From Pseudomonas fulva (lineage in GTDB: Bacteria; Pseudomonadota; Gammaproteobacteria; Pseudomonadales; Pseudomonadaceae): a DNA stretch of 64,000 nucleotides. Where the stretch lies: the NCBI RefSeq assembly GCF_023517795.1, contig NZ_CP082928.1, positions 4,774,001 through 4,838,000 on the forward strand. The letters run 5' to 3'. Positions 35,667 to 44,533 of this stretch are shown in pieces. The notes below the pieces were generated by a model. The model did not search any database and was not told the DNA's origin. It saw only the letters and a program-made list of their open reading frames with translations. The position numbers were made by a program, and so were the translations under genes. Numbering within the stretch: position 1 is the stretch's first letter; the number at the start of each line of letters is the position of its first letter.

Positions 35667-35697
35667 TAGCCCGGGTTGAGCGCAGCGATACCCGGGG
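35667..35697. repeat. GTAGCCCGGGT palindromic repeat
   Basis: CCCGGGT (35671-35677) and ACCCGGG (35691-35697) flank TGAGCGCAGCGAT. A related form lies at 38158-38184 and a diverged one at 42755-42781. This is a common intergenic repeat type, placed here after the pcaR stop. Confidence 0.75.
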
Positions 35698-35821
35698 AGC
35701 TGGACGCTACGCCATACCCACCCCGCGGTGCACCCATTCAACAAGCTGATGATGGCTGGGAGGCGCCTGTGCCTTCGCTACACTCGGGCTGTCTTCCATT
35801 GGCCAGCAGGGCAGGTTGGGT

Positions 35822-36649
35822 ATGAGCAATCGCATGATGATCACGGGCGCCGGATCCGGCTTGGGGCGCGAGCTCGCGCTGCGCTGGGCGCGCGAGGGCT
35901 GGCGCCTGGCGCTGTCGGACGTCAACGACGACGGGTTGGCCGAGACCCTGCGCCTGGTGCGCGAGGCGGGCGGCGACGGCTTCACCCTGCGTTGCGACGT
36001 GCGTGACTACAGCCAACTGACCGCCCTGGCCCAGGCCTGCGAAGAGAAATTCGCCGGCATCGACATCATCATCAACAATGCCGGCGTGGCCTCAGGTGGT
36101 TTCTTTGCCGAGCTGTCGCTCGAAGACTGGGACTGGCAGCTGTCGATCAACCTGATGGGCGTGGTCAAAGGCTGCAAGGCGTTCCTGCCGCTGCTCGAGC
36201 GCAGCCACGGACGCATCATCAATATCGCCTCCATGGCGGCGCTGATGCAGGGCCCAGGCATGAGCAACTACAACGTCGCCAAGGCCGGTGTGGTGGCCCT
36301 GTCGGAAAGCCTGCTGGCCGAGCTCAAGCCCCTGCAGGTCGGCGTGCACGTGGTGTGCCCGTCGTTCTTCCAGACCAACCTGCTCGATTCGTTCCGCGGC
36401 CCGACGCCCGCCATGAAGGCCCAGGTGGGCAAGTTGCTGGAGAGCTCGCCGATCAACGCCGAGTTCATCGCCGACTATATCTTCCAGGCGGTGGCCGCTG
36501 GCGAGTTCATGATCCTGCCCCACGAGCAGGGCCGCCAGGCCTGGGCGCTGAAGCAGAAGAATCCGCAGCTGCTGTACGACGAGATGACCCTGATGTGCGA
36601 GAAGATGCGCGCCAAGGCTGCCGGGCAGCGCGAAGCGAAGACGCCTTAA
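35822..36649 (+). CDS. Short-chain dehydrogenase/reductase
   Basis: A 275-residue classical SDR with cofactor motif TGAGSGLG (residues 8-15), NNAGVASGG, catalytic Ser in INIASMAAL, and YNVAK (Tyr/Lys pair). The substrate is unknown. The acidic residue after the second strand (LSDVND) suggests NAD preference. The ATG at 35822 follows GGTTGGG. It is an apparent single gene between two palindromic repeats. Confidence 0.88.
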   Translation: MSNRMMITGAGSGLGRELALRWAREGWRLALSDVNDDGLAETLRLVREAGGDGFTLRCDVRDYSQLTALAQACEEKFAGIDIIINNAGVASGGFFAELSLEDWDWQLSINLMGVVKGCKAFLPLLERSHGRIINIASMAALMQGPGMSNYNVAKAGVVALSESLLAELKPLQVGVHVVCPSFFQTNLLDSFRGPTPAMKAQVGKLLESSPINAEFIADYIFQAVAAGEFMILPHEQGRQAWALKQKNPQLLYDEMTLMCEKMRAKAAGQREAKTP

Positions 36650-36732
36650 GCCTGTCACGACCTTTGGGTTTCTGGGCGCTTGGATCCCCGTGAATCGGCT
36701 GCAAGAAGGCAGAATCGAACATCGTGCGCTTT

Positions 36733-36810
36733 TGTAGGGTGGACGACGCTTCACCCGTCCACCGCTTCGAAACCGCAATGGTGGATGAAAAAAGCGTCAT
36801 CCACCCTACG
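36733..36810. repeat. GTAGGGTGGA compound palindrome in the SDR-MFS gap
   Basis: Outer arms GTAGGGTGGA (36734-36743) and TCCACCCTAC (36800-36809) enclose two inner hairpins: GGTGGACG/CGTCCACC (36738-36745, 36756-36763) and GTGGATGA/TCATCCAC (36781-36788, 36797-36804). It lies in the 328-base gap 36650-36977, in which I see no gene. It looks like a small non-autonomous mobile element of a different family from the REP arrays. Confidence 0.8.
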
Positions 36811-36977
36811 TCCGCTTCCGCCCGTTGCAGTCATTACAGATGCAATTACTGCGAGTAATCCTGAACAGCTTCTCAGGCCATCGCACAGTGCGAGCACTGG
36901 CTCGCGCTTGCCCTAATCGAAACGCACGAGTAGGGTTGCCGCCTCGGCTAAACCTGGCCACCTGATCAGGAACTCGT

Positions 36978-38147
36978 GTGAAACCCGTCTCCCGCGCTTT
37001 ACTGCTGCTGGCCCTGGTGGCCGCAGCGGTGAACCTGCGACCCGGCATTACCTCGCTGGCGCCGCTTATCGAACGTATCGCTCAGGAACTGTCCCTGAGT
37101 CGTGGCTTTATCAGCCTCACCACGGCGCTGCCGGTGTTGTGCATGGGCCTGCTGGCGCCCCTCGCGCCCCGGCTGGCGGTGCGCCTTGGCCTGGAGCGCA
37201 CCATTACCCTGTGCCTGGCCGCCATCGCGCTGGCGCTGACGCTACGCCTGGTGGGTCACTCCAGCACGATACTGGTCGGCAGCGCGGTGCTGCTGGGGGC
37301 CGCCATCGCCATTGCCGGTCCTTTGCTGTCGGGATTCATCAAGCGTCATTTCATCGGTCGCATGGGCCAGGTGCTGGCCTGGTATTCGCTGAGCATGGCC
37401 GTGGGTGGCGCCATCGGCGTGGTGCTGACCATGCCGGTCGCCCAGCTGTTCGGCGACGACTGGAGCTATGGCCTGGCCATCTGGGCAGTGCCGGCGGTAT
37501 TGGCCGTGGTCATCTGGTGCCTTCTGCCCAAGCAGCACGCCGAGCCGCTGAGCAGTGAAGACGCCTCTGCCGGCTTGCCCTGGCGCGAGGGCCGGGCCTG
37601 GTTGATCAGCGCCTATTTCGCCCTGCAGGCCGGCCTGTTCTACGCGGTGGCGACCTGGACGGTGGCGCGCTACCAGGAGGCGGGGCTGTCGGCGATGCAC
37701 AGCAACACGCTGTTCAGCCTGGCCATGCTGATGGGGCTGCCGAGCTCCTTCGTGCTGCCCATGCTGGTACAGCGCCTGAACCGCTACCTGCTGATGGTCG
37801 GCTGCGGCTCCCTGACCCTGGTTAGCCTGGTGATGATCACCTTCATGCCCACCTTCGTCCCGGAATTCTGGGCATTGACCCTGGGCTTCGGCATGAGCGG
37901 CTCCTTTGCCTTGTCGCTGCTGCTGCCCATCTACGAAGCCGGTTCGCCGCTGGCGGTCAGTCGCTGGACGGCGATGATGCTCGGCTCGGGCTACAGCGTG
38001 GCGTGCCTGAGCCCGGTGCTCAGTGGCCTGGCGCGGGATATGTCGGGGACCTACCAGGTGCCGTTCCTGGTACTGACCGGCATGGCGGTGGTGATGGTGC
38101 TGCTGGCCTGGCTGATGCGCAAGGGCCCGCGCCGCACTACGGCCTGA
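36978..38147 (+). CDS. MFS transporter of the CynX/NimT type
   Basis: A 389-residue protein with about 12 hydrophobic helices. The N-terminus AAVNLRPGITSLAPLI and the motif GAAIAIAGPLLSGFIKRHF match the CynX/NimT (cyanate permease-like) family. The substrate is unknown; relatives carry cyanate or 2-nitroimidazole resistance. It starts with GTG. No cyanase or other partner gene is adjacent. Confidence 0.87.
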   Translation: MKPVSRALLLLALVAAAVNLRPGITSLAPLIERIAQELSLSRGFISLTTALPVLCMGLLAPLAPRLAVRLGLERTITLCLAAIALALTLRLVGHSSTILVGSAVLLGAAIAIAGPLLSGFIKRHFIGRMGQVLAWYSLSMAVGGAIGVVLTMPVAQLFGDDWSYGLAIWAVPAVLAVVIWCLLPKQHAEPLSSEDASAGLPWREGRAWLISAYFALQAGLFYAVATWTVARYQEAGLSAMHSNTLFSLAMLMGLPSSFVLPMLVQRLNRYLLMVGCGSLTLVSLVMITFMPTFVPEFWALTLGFGMSGSFALSLLLPIYEAGSPLAVSRWTAMMLGSGYSVACLSPVLSGLARDMSGTYQVPFLVLTGMAVVMVLLAWLMRKGPRRTTA

Positions 38148-38157
38148 CCCGTTGTCG

Positions 38158-38184
38158 CCCGGGTAGCGCGAAGCGAAACCCGGG
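38158..38184. repeat. CCCGGGT-type palindromic repeat after the MFS gene
   Basis: CCCGGGT at 38158-38164 and ACCCGGG at 38178-38184 surround AGCGCGAAGCGAA. It is of the same type as 35667-35697. Confidence 0.7.
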
Positions 38185-38315
38185 AGCATGGCTAACCCGT
38201 GAGCCCGGGTGATTGAATGATCTCCATCACCGTCCTGACTGGCCGTGCTGCCTGCAGCATTCCCCTGCATCGCGGGCTGTGATAGAAGGCTGCCAGTTTT
38301 TAGCGGAGTGCCCCC

Positions 38316-38750
38316 GTGGAATCGGAATCCATCGTCTACGGCAACATTTGTGACTGGCCGTCGGACAGCCCGGCAGAGAGCCGCCTGCGACGTCTGCTCA
38401 ACAAGCAGGTGCTCGACGCATTGCCGAGCGGCGACGCCTGGCCGTTTCTGGGGCGCGAGATGTTCTCCTGCTGCCAGCAACCGGGCAGCGGCCTGTACCA
38501 GACCCAGGTGATTCACTTCGGCGCCAGTTACCAGACCATCGAATACGAGTGGAAACTGTGGGTCGCCGAGTTCGAAGCGCTGCTCAAGCGCCTCTACTGG
38601 GCCAGTGCCGTGGTGCACCTGGAGACCGAGCTGAATGGCACCCACACCTTCCGCTGGGAAGCGGAGTCGGAGAGCGGCCTGCACAGCCCCCAGGACGGCG
38701 CGCTGCGCGTGCGCTGTGCCTGGGAGCGGGAAGGAGGATTGCGCGGGTAA
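38316..38750 (+). CDS. Hypothetical protein
   Basis: A 144-residue soluble protein of mixed composition, Trp- and Glu-rich in its C-terminal half (YEWKLWVAEFEALLKRLYW, HTFRWEAESESGLHSP). There is no signal peptide or membrane segment. GTG start with GCGGAG 8-13 bases upstream. I do not recognise a family; codon use resembles the neighbours, which supports a real gene. Confidence 0.7.
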   Translation: MESESIVYGNICDWPSDSPAESRLRRLLNKQVLDALPSGDAWPFLGREMFSCCQQPGSGLYQTQVIHFGASYQTIEYEWKLWVAEFEALLKRLYWASAVVHLETELNGTHTFRWEAESESGLHSPQDGALRVRCAWEREGGLRG

Positions 38751-38756
38751 CGCCGC

Positions 38757-38985
38757 GCCCCGGCTCGAAAGCGATGGTGGCCATACCGCCATCGGCGTCG
38801 TACCCACCATTCGCCGCGCAGTCGCGGCTCCTACAACAATTGCAGGTGGCGTACTCGCGTAGGAGCGTCGCCCCGGCGCGAAACGATGGTGGCCATACTG
38901 CGATTTATGGCGTTGCCACGACCCAATCGCCGCGGGACGCGGCTCCTACAATGATTGCAGGTAGCGCATCGCCCGCTTCGACGCG
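38757..38985. repeat. REP array upstream of the RAYT gene (two units)
   Basis: Two units of the GTAGGAGCGTCGCCCCGGCG / GCGGGACGCGGCTCCTACA inverted-pair type, about 112 bases apart (GATGG anchor at 38773 and 38885). The first unit is degenerate. The same family recurs after the transposase at 39511-39865, so the transposase gene is bracketed by its repeats. Confidence 0.88.
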
Positions 38986-39025
38986 TCTACACTGCCAAAA
39001 CTGCAGACTCCAAGGAGGGATTCTT

Positions 39026-39469
39026 ATGAGCGTCGAGCACAGCGCAGGGCATCGGCTTCGTTTGGGGCGATGGTCGGTACCCGGTCAGTACTATTTGATC
39101 ACCACCGTGACAGCCCACAGAAAGCCGATTTTCAACGATTTCCACTTGGCAAGAATGCTGATCCGAATCATCCAGCAGGACGCTCTCGCAGGATCCCATA
39201 CAACCCTCTGTTATGTTGTGATGCCTGATCACCTGCACTGGCTGTTCGATTTGCGACAGGGAACGCTTTCAAACTTGGTCGGTAGGGTGAAGTCGCTATC
39301 TGCAAAATACTATGGCGGGAAGATCTGGCAAAAAGGTTTTCATGACCATGCACTGCGCAAAGAAGAAGACGTGCTTGACGTGGCCCGCTATATCGTGGCG
39401 AATCCCATACGCGCTGGACTGGTAACGCGAGCAGGCGATTACCCTCATTGGGATGCGATCTGGCTTTGA
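39026..39469 (+). mobile_element. rayT: REP-associated tyrosine transposase (RAYT, TnpA_REP)
   Basis: A 147-residue Y1-type single-strand transposase of the IS200/IS605-related RAYT group. The HUH motif is in VMPDHLHWLF, and the likely catalytic Tyr is in the C-terminal helix RYIVANPIRAGLV. AAGGAGG at 39012-39018 precedes the ATG. RAYTs cut and mobilise REP hairpins and are single-copy domesticated genes in many Pseudomonas genomes. The gene is AT-richer than its flanks. Confidence 0.92.
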
Positions 39470-39510
39470 TCACCCCAACCTGATCAAAGGTATCCACCAC
39501 TCCTATAGAC

Positions 39511-39865
39511 GCATCGCCCCCGGCGCGAAACGATGGCGGCCATGCTGCGATTACGGCGTTGCCACGGCCATTCGCCGCGGGGCGCGGCTCCTACAATGAT
39601 TGCAGGTGACGCACCGCTCGCGTAGGAGCGTCGCCCCGGCGCGAAACGATGGCAGCCATGCTGCGATTACGGCGTTGCCACGGCCATTCGCCGCGGGGCG
39701 CGGCTCCTACAATGATTGCAGGTGGCGTACCGCTCGCGTAGGAGCGTCGCCCCGGCGCGAAACGATGGCGGCCATGCTGCGATTACGGCGTTGCCACGGC
39801 TATTCGCCGCGGGGCGCGGTTCCTACAATGATTGCAGGTGGCGTACCGCTCTTGTAGGTGCGAGC
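39511..39865. repeat. REP array downstream of the RAYT gene (three 116-bp units)
   Basis: Anchor GCGAAACGATGG occurs at 39525, 39641 and 39757, exactly 116 bases apart. Each unit pairs GTAGGAGCGTCGCCCCGGCG with the inverted GCGGGGCGCGGCTCCTACA. A final half-site (TGTAGGTGCGAGCGG) ends near 39868. Units are nearly identical, suggesting recent amplification. The 411-base gap 39470-39881 holds no gene. Confidence 0.93.
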
Positions 39866-39881
39866 GGCCCACCACTCGGCG

Positions 39882-40121
39882 TCAGCCCTCGTCCTGCTCC
39901 AGCCACTCCTTGGGTACGTCACGCTTGAGCGCCAACTGGCACTGTTGGCTTTCCGGGTCGAACACGATGACCGCTTCGCCTTTGTCGAGCGCCCGGCGCA
40001 CGCGTGTCACCCGGGTGTCCAGCGGTGTTTCATCGCCATTGTCGGTGCCGTCGCGGGTGACGAAGTCCTCGATCAGGCGGGTGAGGGTATCTGCCTCGAG
40101 CAGGTTGGCGGGGATCAGCAC
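39882..40121 (-). CDS. yheU: YheU family protein
   Basis: A 79-residue protein with the family core TLTRLIEDFVTRDGTDNGD and GEAVIVFDPESQQCQLALKR. The function is unknown. The GTG at 40121 is preferred because AGGAG lies just upstream on the minus strand and VLIPANLLE matches the family start; an ORF extension to 40196 lacks these signs. Confidence 0.88.
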   Translation of the reverse strand: MLIPANLLEADTLTRLIEDFVTRDGTDNGDETPLDTRVTRVRRALDKGEAVIVFDPESQQCQLALKRDVPKEWLEQDEG

Positions 40122-40419
40122 GGGTTTCTCCTGAGGCGCGGGTGGCCTCTGACCATAGAATGCATGCTTGGACGGCGCCTGCAGGGATTTGATCACCTTT
40201 CATGCCTTGCGCCTGCAGCTAGTCAGCGCGAATCGCCGCGCTCGTCAACAATGCTGCACAGTCAACGACTTACCTTCACCTGCCGGAATCGGTGGCAATC
40301 GATTCAAGACGTCGGGCACATTTTCAGAGCTGGTGATTTTTTAGGCTGTTCAAAAGCTGATCAGCGTGCTACAACCTTTCCATCGAGTGACATAGCCGCT
40401 TGAAAACGAAGGGAAAAGT

Positions 40420-40707
40420 ATGACCAAGTCGGAGTTGATCGAAAGAATCGTCACCCACCAAGGGCAGCTTTCAAACAAAGATGTCGAGCTGGCCATCAAG
40501 ACCATGCTGGAACAGATGTCCCAGGCGCTGGCGACCGGTGATCGCATCGAGATCCGTGGCTTCGGCAGTTTCTCCCTTCATTACCGCGCTCCGCGGGTGG
40601 GTCGTAACCCCAAGACCGGGCAATCGGTACGCCTGGATGGCAAGTTCGTTCCGCACTTCAAGCCGGGCAAGGAATTGCGTGATCGAGTGAACGACGAGGA
40701 CGAGTGA
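40420..40707 (+). CDS. ihfB: Integration host factor subunit beta
   Basis: A 95-residue HU/IHF-family protein: [30 protein letters not shown] and GRNPKTG with the conserved intercalating Pro. It is assigned to IHF-beta, not HU, from the N-terminus and the [18 protein letters not shown] end. IHF bends DNA, among others at sigma-54 promoters. In Pseudomonas ihfB normally follows rpsA and marks the left border of the O-antigen locus; here rpsA is not upstream. GAAGGGAAAAG precedes the ATG. Confidence 0.95.
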   Translation: MTKSELIERIVTHQGQLSNKDVELAIKTMLEQMSQALATGDRIEIRGFGSFSLHYRAPRVGRNPKTGQSVRLDGKFVPHFKPGKELRDRVNDEDE

Positions 40708-40949
40708 TTCCCGTCCGGGTAACGCGCCGGCGACGTTCCTTGGCTTATCCGCATTCCTTCTCTCAACGCCCTATGCAATTGGCGCCGGGTCATGTCATTG
40801 ACCTGTCAGGCAGCGGTATCGGTTGACCGCGCCGTCCTTCAAATAAAGTCCCCTCCGACCCTTCAGCCTCCTCTGGCCCAGTCGATATGGTGTTGATGCC
40901 GTCGCCTGTCTGGCGAGCGCAGCTCATCTTTCCCTGTCCAGGTGTGCAT

Positions 40950-42590
40950 ATGAACTGGTTTTACGACGCCAAGATATCTACCAAGCTGTATCTTGCATTC
41001 GCGCTTTGCGCCTCCATCACCTTGATCGTTGGCGTTGTCGGTAGCCAGGGAATCGGCTCATTGTCTTCTAGCTTGCAGTCAGTGTTCTCCAACAACCTCG
41101 TGTCGGTCGCCAAGACCGCTGAGGCACGCTCCAATGCGGTGGCGCAGAGCCGCGATCTCTACCGTCTGCTGGCGGCTGCCACGGCGGGAGGCGATGCAAC
41201 CGAACGAAGCGCCATCCTCGCGTCCATGAGGGAGAACCGCCAGACCAGCGAGCGTGCATTCGCCGCCTACCGTGCCACGCCCCTGGCGGATGACGAGCGA
41301 GCCGCCGGCGACCGTATGGAAAAGGACTGGCCGGCCTATCAGGCGATCATCGATCGCGCGGTGGCCACCATCGAACGCGGTGACCTGGCCGCCGCCAAGC
41401 AGTTGATGTCCGGTGAAATGCATGAGGCCTATCGCACCGTCATCGACGAGATGGGCATCATGGTCGAATCCAACAACCGTCAAATCGCCGAGGGCGCCCA
41501 GGCTGCACGCGAAAGCGAGGCGGCTGCCAAGCTCAACCTCTATATCGGTATCGGTGTCGCCTTTATCGCGGCCATCCTGCTGGGGATGTTCATCAGCCGG
41601 GTGATCAGCGCGCCTATCGCATCGGCAGTTCGCAATGCCGAGCGAATCGCCGGCGGCGACCTGACCAAGACCATCGAAAGTGGCCATCGCGATGAAGCCG
41701 GCCAGTTGCTGACCGCGCTCGGGGCGATGCAGAACGGCCTCAAGGGCACCATCCAACAGATTGCCAGCGCGGCGGACCAATTGGCCTCGGCGGCTGAAGA
41801 ACTCAACGCCGTGACCGAGGAGAGCAGCCGCGGCCTGACCCGTCAGAACGACGAGATCCAGCTCGCAGCCACCGCCGTTACGGAAATGTCCGCCGCGGTC
41901 GAGGAAGTGGCGCGCAACGCCACCTCGACGTCCGAAGCCTCCCGGCACACCAGCAAGGAGGCGGCCAGCGGCCGTGACCAGGCACGGGATGCGGTCAAGG
42001 CGATCACCAGCGTGAACGACGAGATCGGCAACTCCACGGTCATCGTCGACGAGCTGGCCGGTAGCGTGCGTGATATCGCCAAGGTGCTCGACGTCATCCG
42101 CGGCATCGCCGAGCAGACCAACCTGCTGGCGCTCAACGCGGCCATCGAAGCGGCGAGGGCGGGCGAGCAGGGGCGTGGTTTCGCCGTGGTGGCCGATGAA
42201 GTGAGAGCCCTGGCGGCGCGCACCCAGTCCTCCACCGGAGAGATCGAGGCGATGATCGCCAGCGTGCAGTCGCGTGCCGACGACGCGGTCAAGGCCATGG
42301 GCAACAGCCGCACCCTGGCCAACAGCACCCAGGAGCTGGCCCGCGCCACGGGCGAGTCCCTCGAGCGCATCGCCCAGAGCATCGCCGAGATCAATGACCG
42401 CAACATGCTGATCGCCACGGCCTCCGAAGAACAGGCCAACGTCGCGCGGGAGGTCGATCGCAACCTGATCAATATCCAGGACCTGTCCACCCAAACCGCC
42501 GCCGGCGCCAACCAGACCAGCGCGTCCAGTCAGGAGCTGTCGCGCCTGGCCGTGTCGTTCAACAACCTGGTCAGCACGTTCAGGCTCTGA
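40950..42590 (+). CDS. Methyl-accepting chemotaxis protein
   Basis: A 546-residue receptor with TM1 (about 11-33), a four-helix-bundle-type periplasmic sensor (about 35-190), TM2 (about 192-212), HAMP (about 213-265) and a signalling domain. The hairpin tip is [20 protein letters not shown] followed by [15 protein letters not shown]. The ATG at 40950 gives a normal cytoplasmic start ([13 protein letters not shown]). No C-terminal CheR-binding pentapeptide is visible. The ligand is unknown. Confidence 0.93.
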   Translation: MNWFYDAKISTKLYLAFALCASITLIVGVVGSQGIGSLSSSLQSVFSNNLVSVAKTAEARSNAVAQSRDLYRLLAAATAGGDATERSAILASMRENRQTSERAFAAYRATPLADDERAAGDRMEKDWPAYQAIIDRAVATIERGDLAAAKQLMSGEMHEAYRTVIDEMGIMVESNNRQIAEGAQAARESEAAAKLNLYIGIGVAFIAAILLGMFISRVISAPIASAVRNAERIAGGDLTKTIESGHRDEAGQLLTALGAMQNGLKGTIQQIASAADQLASAAEELNAVTEESSRGLTRQNDEIQLAATAVTEMSAAVEEVARNATSTSEASRHTSKEAASGRDQARDAVKAITSVNDEIGNSTVIVDELAGSVRDIAKVLDVIRGIAEQTNLLALNAAIEAARAGEQGRGFAVVADEVRALAARTQSSTGEIEAMIASVQSRADDAVKAMGNSRTLANSTQELARATGESLERIAQSIAEINDRNMLIATASEEQANVAREVDRNLINIQDLSTQTAAGANQTSASSQELSRLAVSFNNLVSTFRL

Positions 42591-42917
42591 AGCTTTTCGC
42601 GGCTTTGCAAGCTAATGGGCGGCAGCCAAGCGCAGGCTGCCGTCCGGCATAGCATTGTGGGAGCGGGCCATGCCCGCGATTTGCTGTGTTTAGATCAGCT
42701 TACCTGCGCCCAAGAACTCAATAGTACGCCGCTTTGCTTCATTAGCCTCTGTAGCCTGGGTTGAACAAAGCGACACCCAGGTTTCTAGCGCACGCCAATC
42801 TGCCCTTCGCGCAGAAAACAGCGAAACACGATGTGTCCAGGCGCTTTCCTCAAACCGCCGCATAACGCATCATTGCGCGCTCGAAAATTCATCTGCCAGA
42901 CGTTAAGGGATTAACCG
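42591..42917. repeat. Gap with hairpin and REP-like elements before the beta-CASP gene
   Basis: This 327-base gap has no gene. It holds a hairpin CGGCAGCC/GGCTGCCG (42620-42627, 42635-42642) without a T-run that may end the MCP transcript, a 24-base palindromic REP of the TGTGGGAGCGGGCCATGCCC type (42656-42679), and a diverged GTAGCCTGGGT repeat (42751-42785). Confidence 0.75.
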
Positions 42918-44411
42918 ATGGAGTACCCGCACATCACCCATCATGGCGCCCAGGATGGGGTAACCGGTTCCTGCCACCAGCTGCATATGGCGCAGCACAG
43001 CAGCCTGCTGATCGACTGCGGGCTTTTTCAGGGCGCCGATGCCTCGCCGCTTGGTGCGCGGGCCGACCATCAGCGTATTGAATTCCCCCTGGATGGCATT
43101 CACGCGCTGATCGTTACCCATGTGCATGCCGACCATGTGGGACGCATTCCCTATCTGCTGGCCGCCGGCTTCAAGGGGCCTATCCTCTGCAGTGATCCCT
43201 CGGCCAAACTGCTGCCCATCGTGCTGGAGGACGCGTTCAAACTCACCTTCAGCCGTGACCAGAAACAGGTCGAGCGCTACCTCAAGCAGGTGCAGGAGCG
43301 AATCATCGCGCTGCCCTACGATCACTGGTTCACCCTGCACAATGACGAAGGCCTGCATGCCAAGGTGCGGCTGCAGCGCGCTGCCCATATGCTCGGCTCC
43401 GCCTATGTGGAAATCGATGTGCAGTACCGCCCAGGCGAAGCCAGCACGCGTATCGTATTCTCCGGCGACCTCGGTGCCCCCGGCGCGCCGATCCTCAAGC
43501 CCTGCGTACCACCAAGCCGCGCCGACATCCTGGTGCTGGAAAGCACCTACGGCGACCGCCTGCACGAGGACCGCAGCACCCGCCGCCAGCGCCTGGAGCA
43601 GGTCATCGAACATGCCCTGGCCAACAGCGGCACCGTGCTGATCCCCGCCTTCAGCGTCGGCCGCACCCAGGAACTGCTCTACGAGCTCGAAGACATCATC
43701 CACAGCAAAAAGCTGGACACCCCAGCCGCTCCGGAGGCCCCTGTGGGAGCGGGCCACGCCCGCGAAAATCTCGAATCCGCACCAAATTCCCCTGCCGAAA
43801 CCGACTGGCCCCGCCTGCCCATCATCCTCGACTCCCCCCTGGCCAGCCGCTTCACCCAGGCCTACCGCGAACTCAAAGACCACTGGAACGAAGAAGCCCA
43901 GGCTCGCGTGCAGGCCGGCAGAAGACCGCTGGCGTTCGAGCAACTTATCACTGTCGACAGCCACGCCGACCACCAGAAGATTCTCAATCATCTGGTCAGC
44001 AGTGCGCGACCCGCCATCGTTATCGCCGGCAACGGCATGTGTTCCAGCGGCCGCATCGTCGATTACCTCAAGGCCATGCTCGGCGACCCCCGCCACGACG
44101 TGCTGTTCGTCGGTTATCAGGTCAGAGGCACGCCCGGCCATGCCATCCAGCGCTTCGGGCCGCGCAATGGCTACGTTGAGTTCGATGGCCGGCGCTACGA
44201 CATTCGCGCAGCCGTGCACAGCATCGGCGGGTATTCGGCCCATGCCGATCAGGCGGGTTTGGTCGGCTTTGTCACAACGATGGAGCAGTGGCCGAGGGAG
44301 ATTCGGTTGGTGCATGGGGAGGTGGCGGCAAAAGCCGCCCTGCAACGAGTGCTGCTGACGCGATACGCTCAAAGGGGCATACCGCTTCTTATCAATGCAG
44401 AAAGCACATAG
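42918..44411 (+). CDS. Metallo-beta-lactamase/beta-CASP RNA-processing-type exonuclease
   Basis: A 497-residue protein with metal motif THVHADHVGR (H68, H70, D72, H73), ligand Asp in FSGDLGAPGAP and ESTYGDR, a beta-CASP domain (FSVGRTQELLYELEDII, IILDSPLASRF) and a C-terminal RMMBL block (GTPGHAIQRFG, IGGYSAHADQ). This is the CPSF73-like fold of nucleases; nuclease activity is inferred. Residues about 263-297 are an insertion encoded in part by a REP sequence (43742-43765), and the frame is kept. Confidence 0.9.
   Translation: MEYPHITHHGAQDGVTGSCHQLHMAQHSSLLIDCGLFQGADASPLGARADHQRIEFPLDGIHALIVTHVHADHVGRIPYLLAAGFKGPILCSDPSAKLLPIVLEDAFKLTFSRDQKQVERYLKQVQERIIALPYDHWFTLHNDEGLHAKVRLQRAAHMLGSAYVEIDVQYRPGEASTRIVFSGDLGAPGAPILKPCVPPSRADILVLESTYGDRLHEDRSTRRQRLEQVIEHALANSGTVLIPAFSVGRTQELLYELEDIIHSKKLDTPAAPEAPVGAGHARENLESAPNSPAETDWPRLPIILDSPLASRFTQAYRELKDHWNEEAQARVQAGRRPLAFEQLITVDSHADHQKILNHLVSSARPAIVIAGNGMCSSGRIVDYLKAMLGDPRHDVLFVGYQVRGTPGHAIQRFGPRNGYVEFDGRRYDIRAAVHSIGGYSAHADQAGLVGFVTTMEQWPREIRLVHGEVAAKAALQRVLLTRYAQRGIPLLINAEST
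43742..43765. repeat. REP element inside a coding gene
   Basis: TGTGGGAGCGGGCCACGCCC and CGCGA match the intergenic REP at 42656-42679 except at one base. They are read in frame as VGAGHARE within the beta-CASP domain of the gene at 42918. Confidence 0.92.
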
Positions 44412-44533
44412 CCTTGACGCCGCAGACATCGGCAAAGCTTTACCTTGAAAAAGCTACTCAATGAGTTCGGGCTGAATACCACTCGAGGCAAAGCTGCCCC
44501 GAGCGATCACCCAGCCCGATGCTGCAGTTACAG

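Noticed and set aside
44412..44533. Terminator between the convergent beta-CASP and autotransporter genes
   Set aside because: No convincing GC-rich hairpin with a T-run could be found in this gap.
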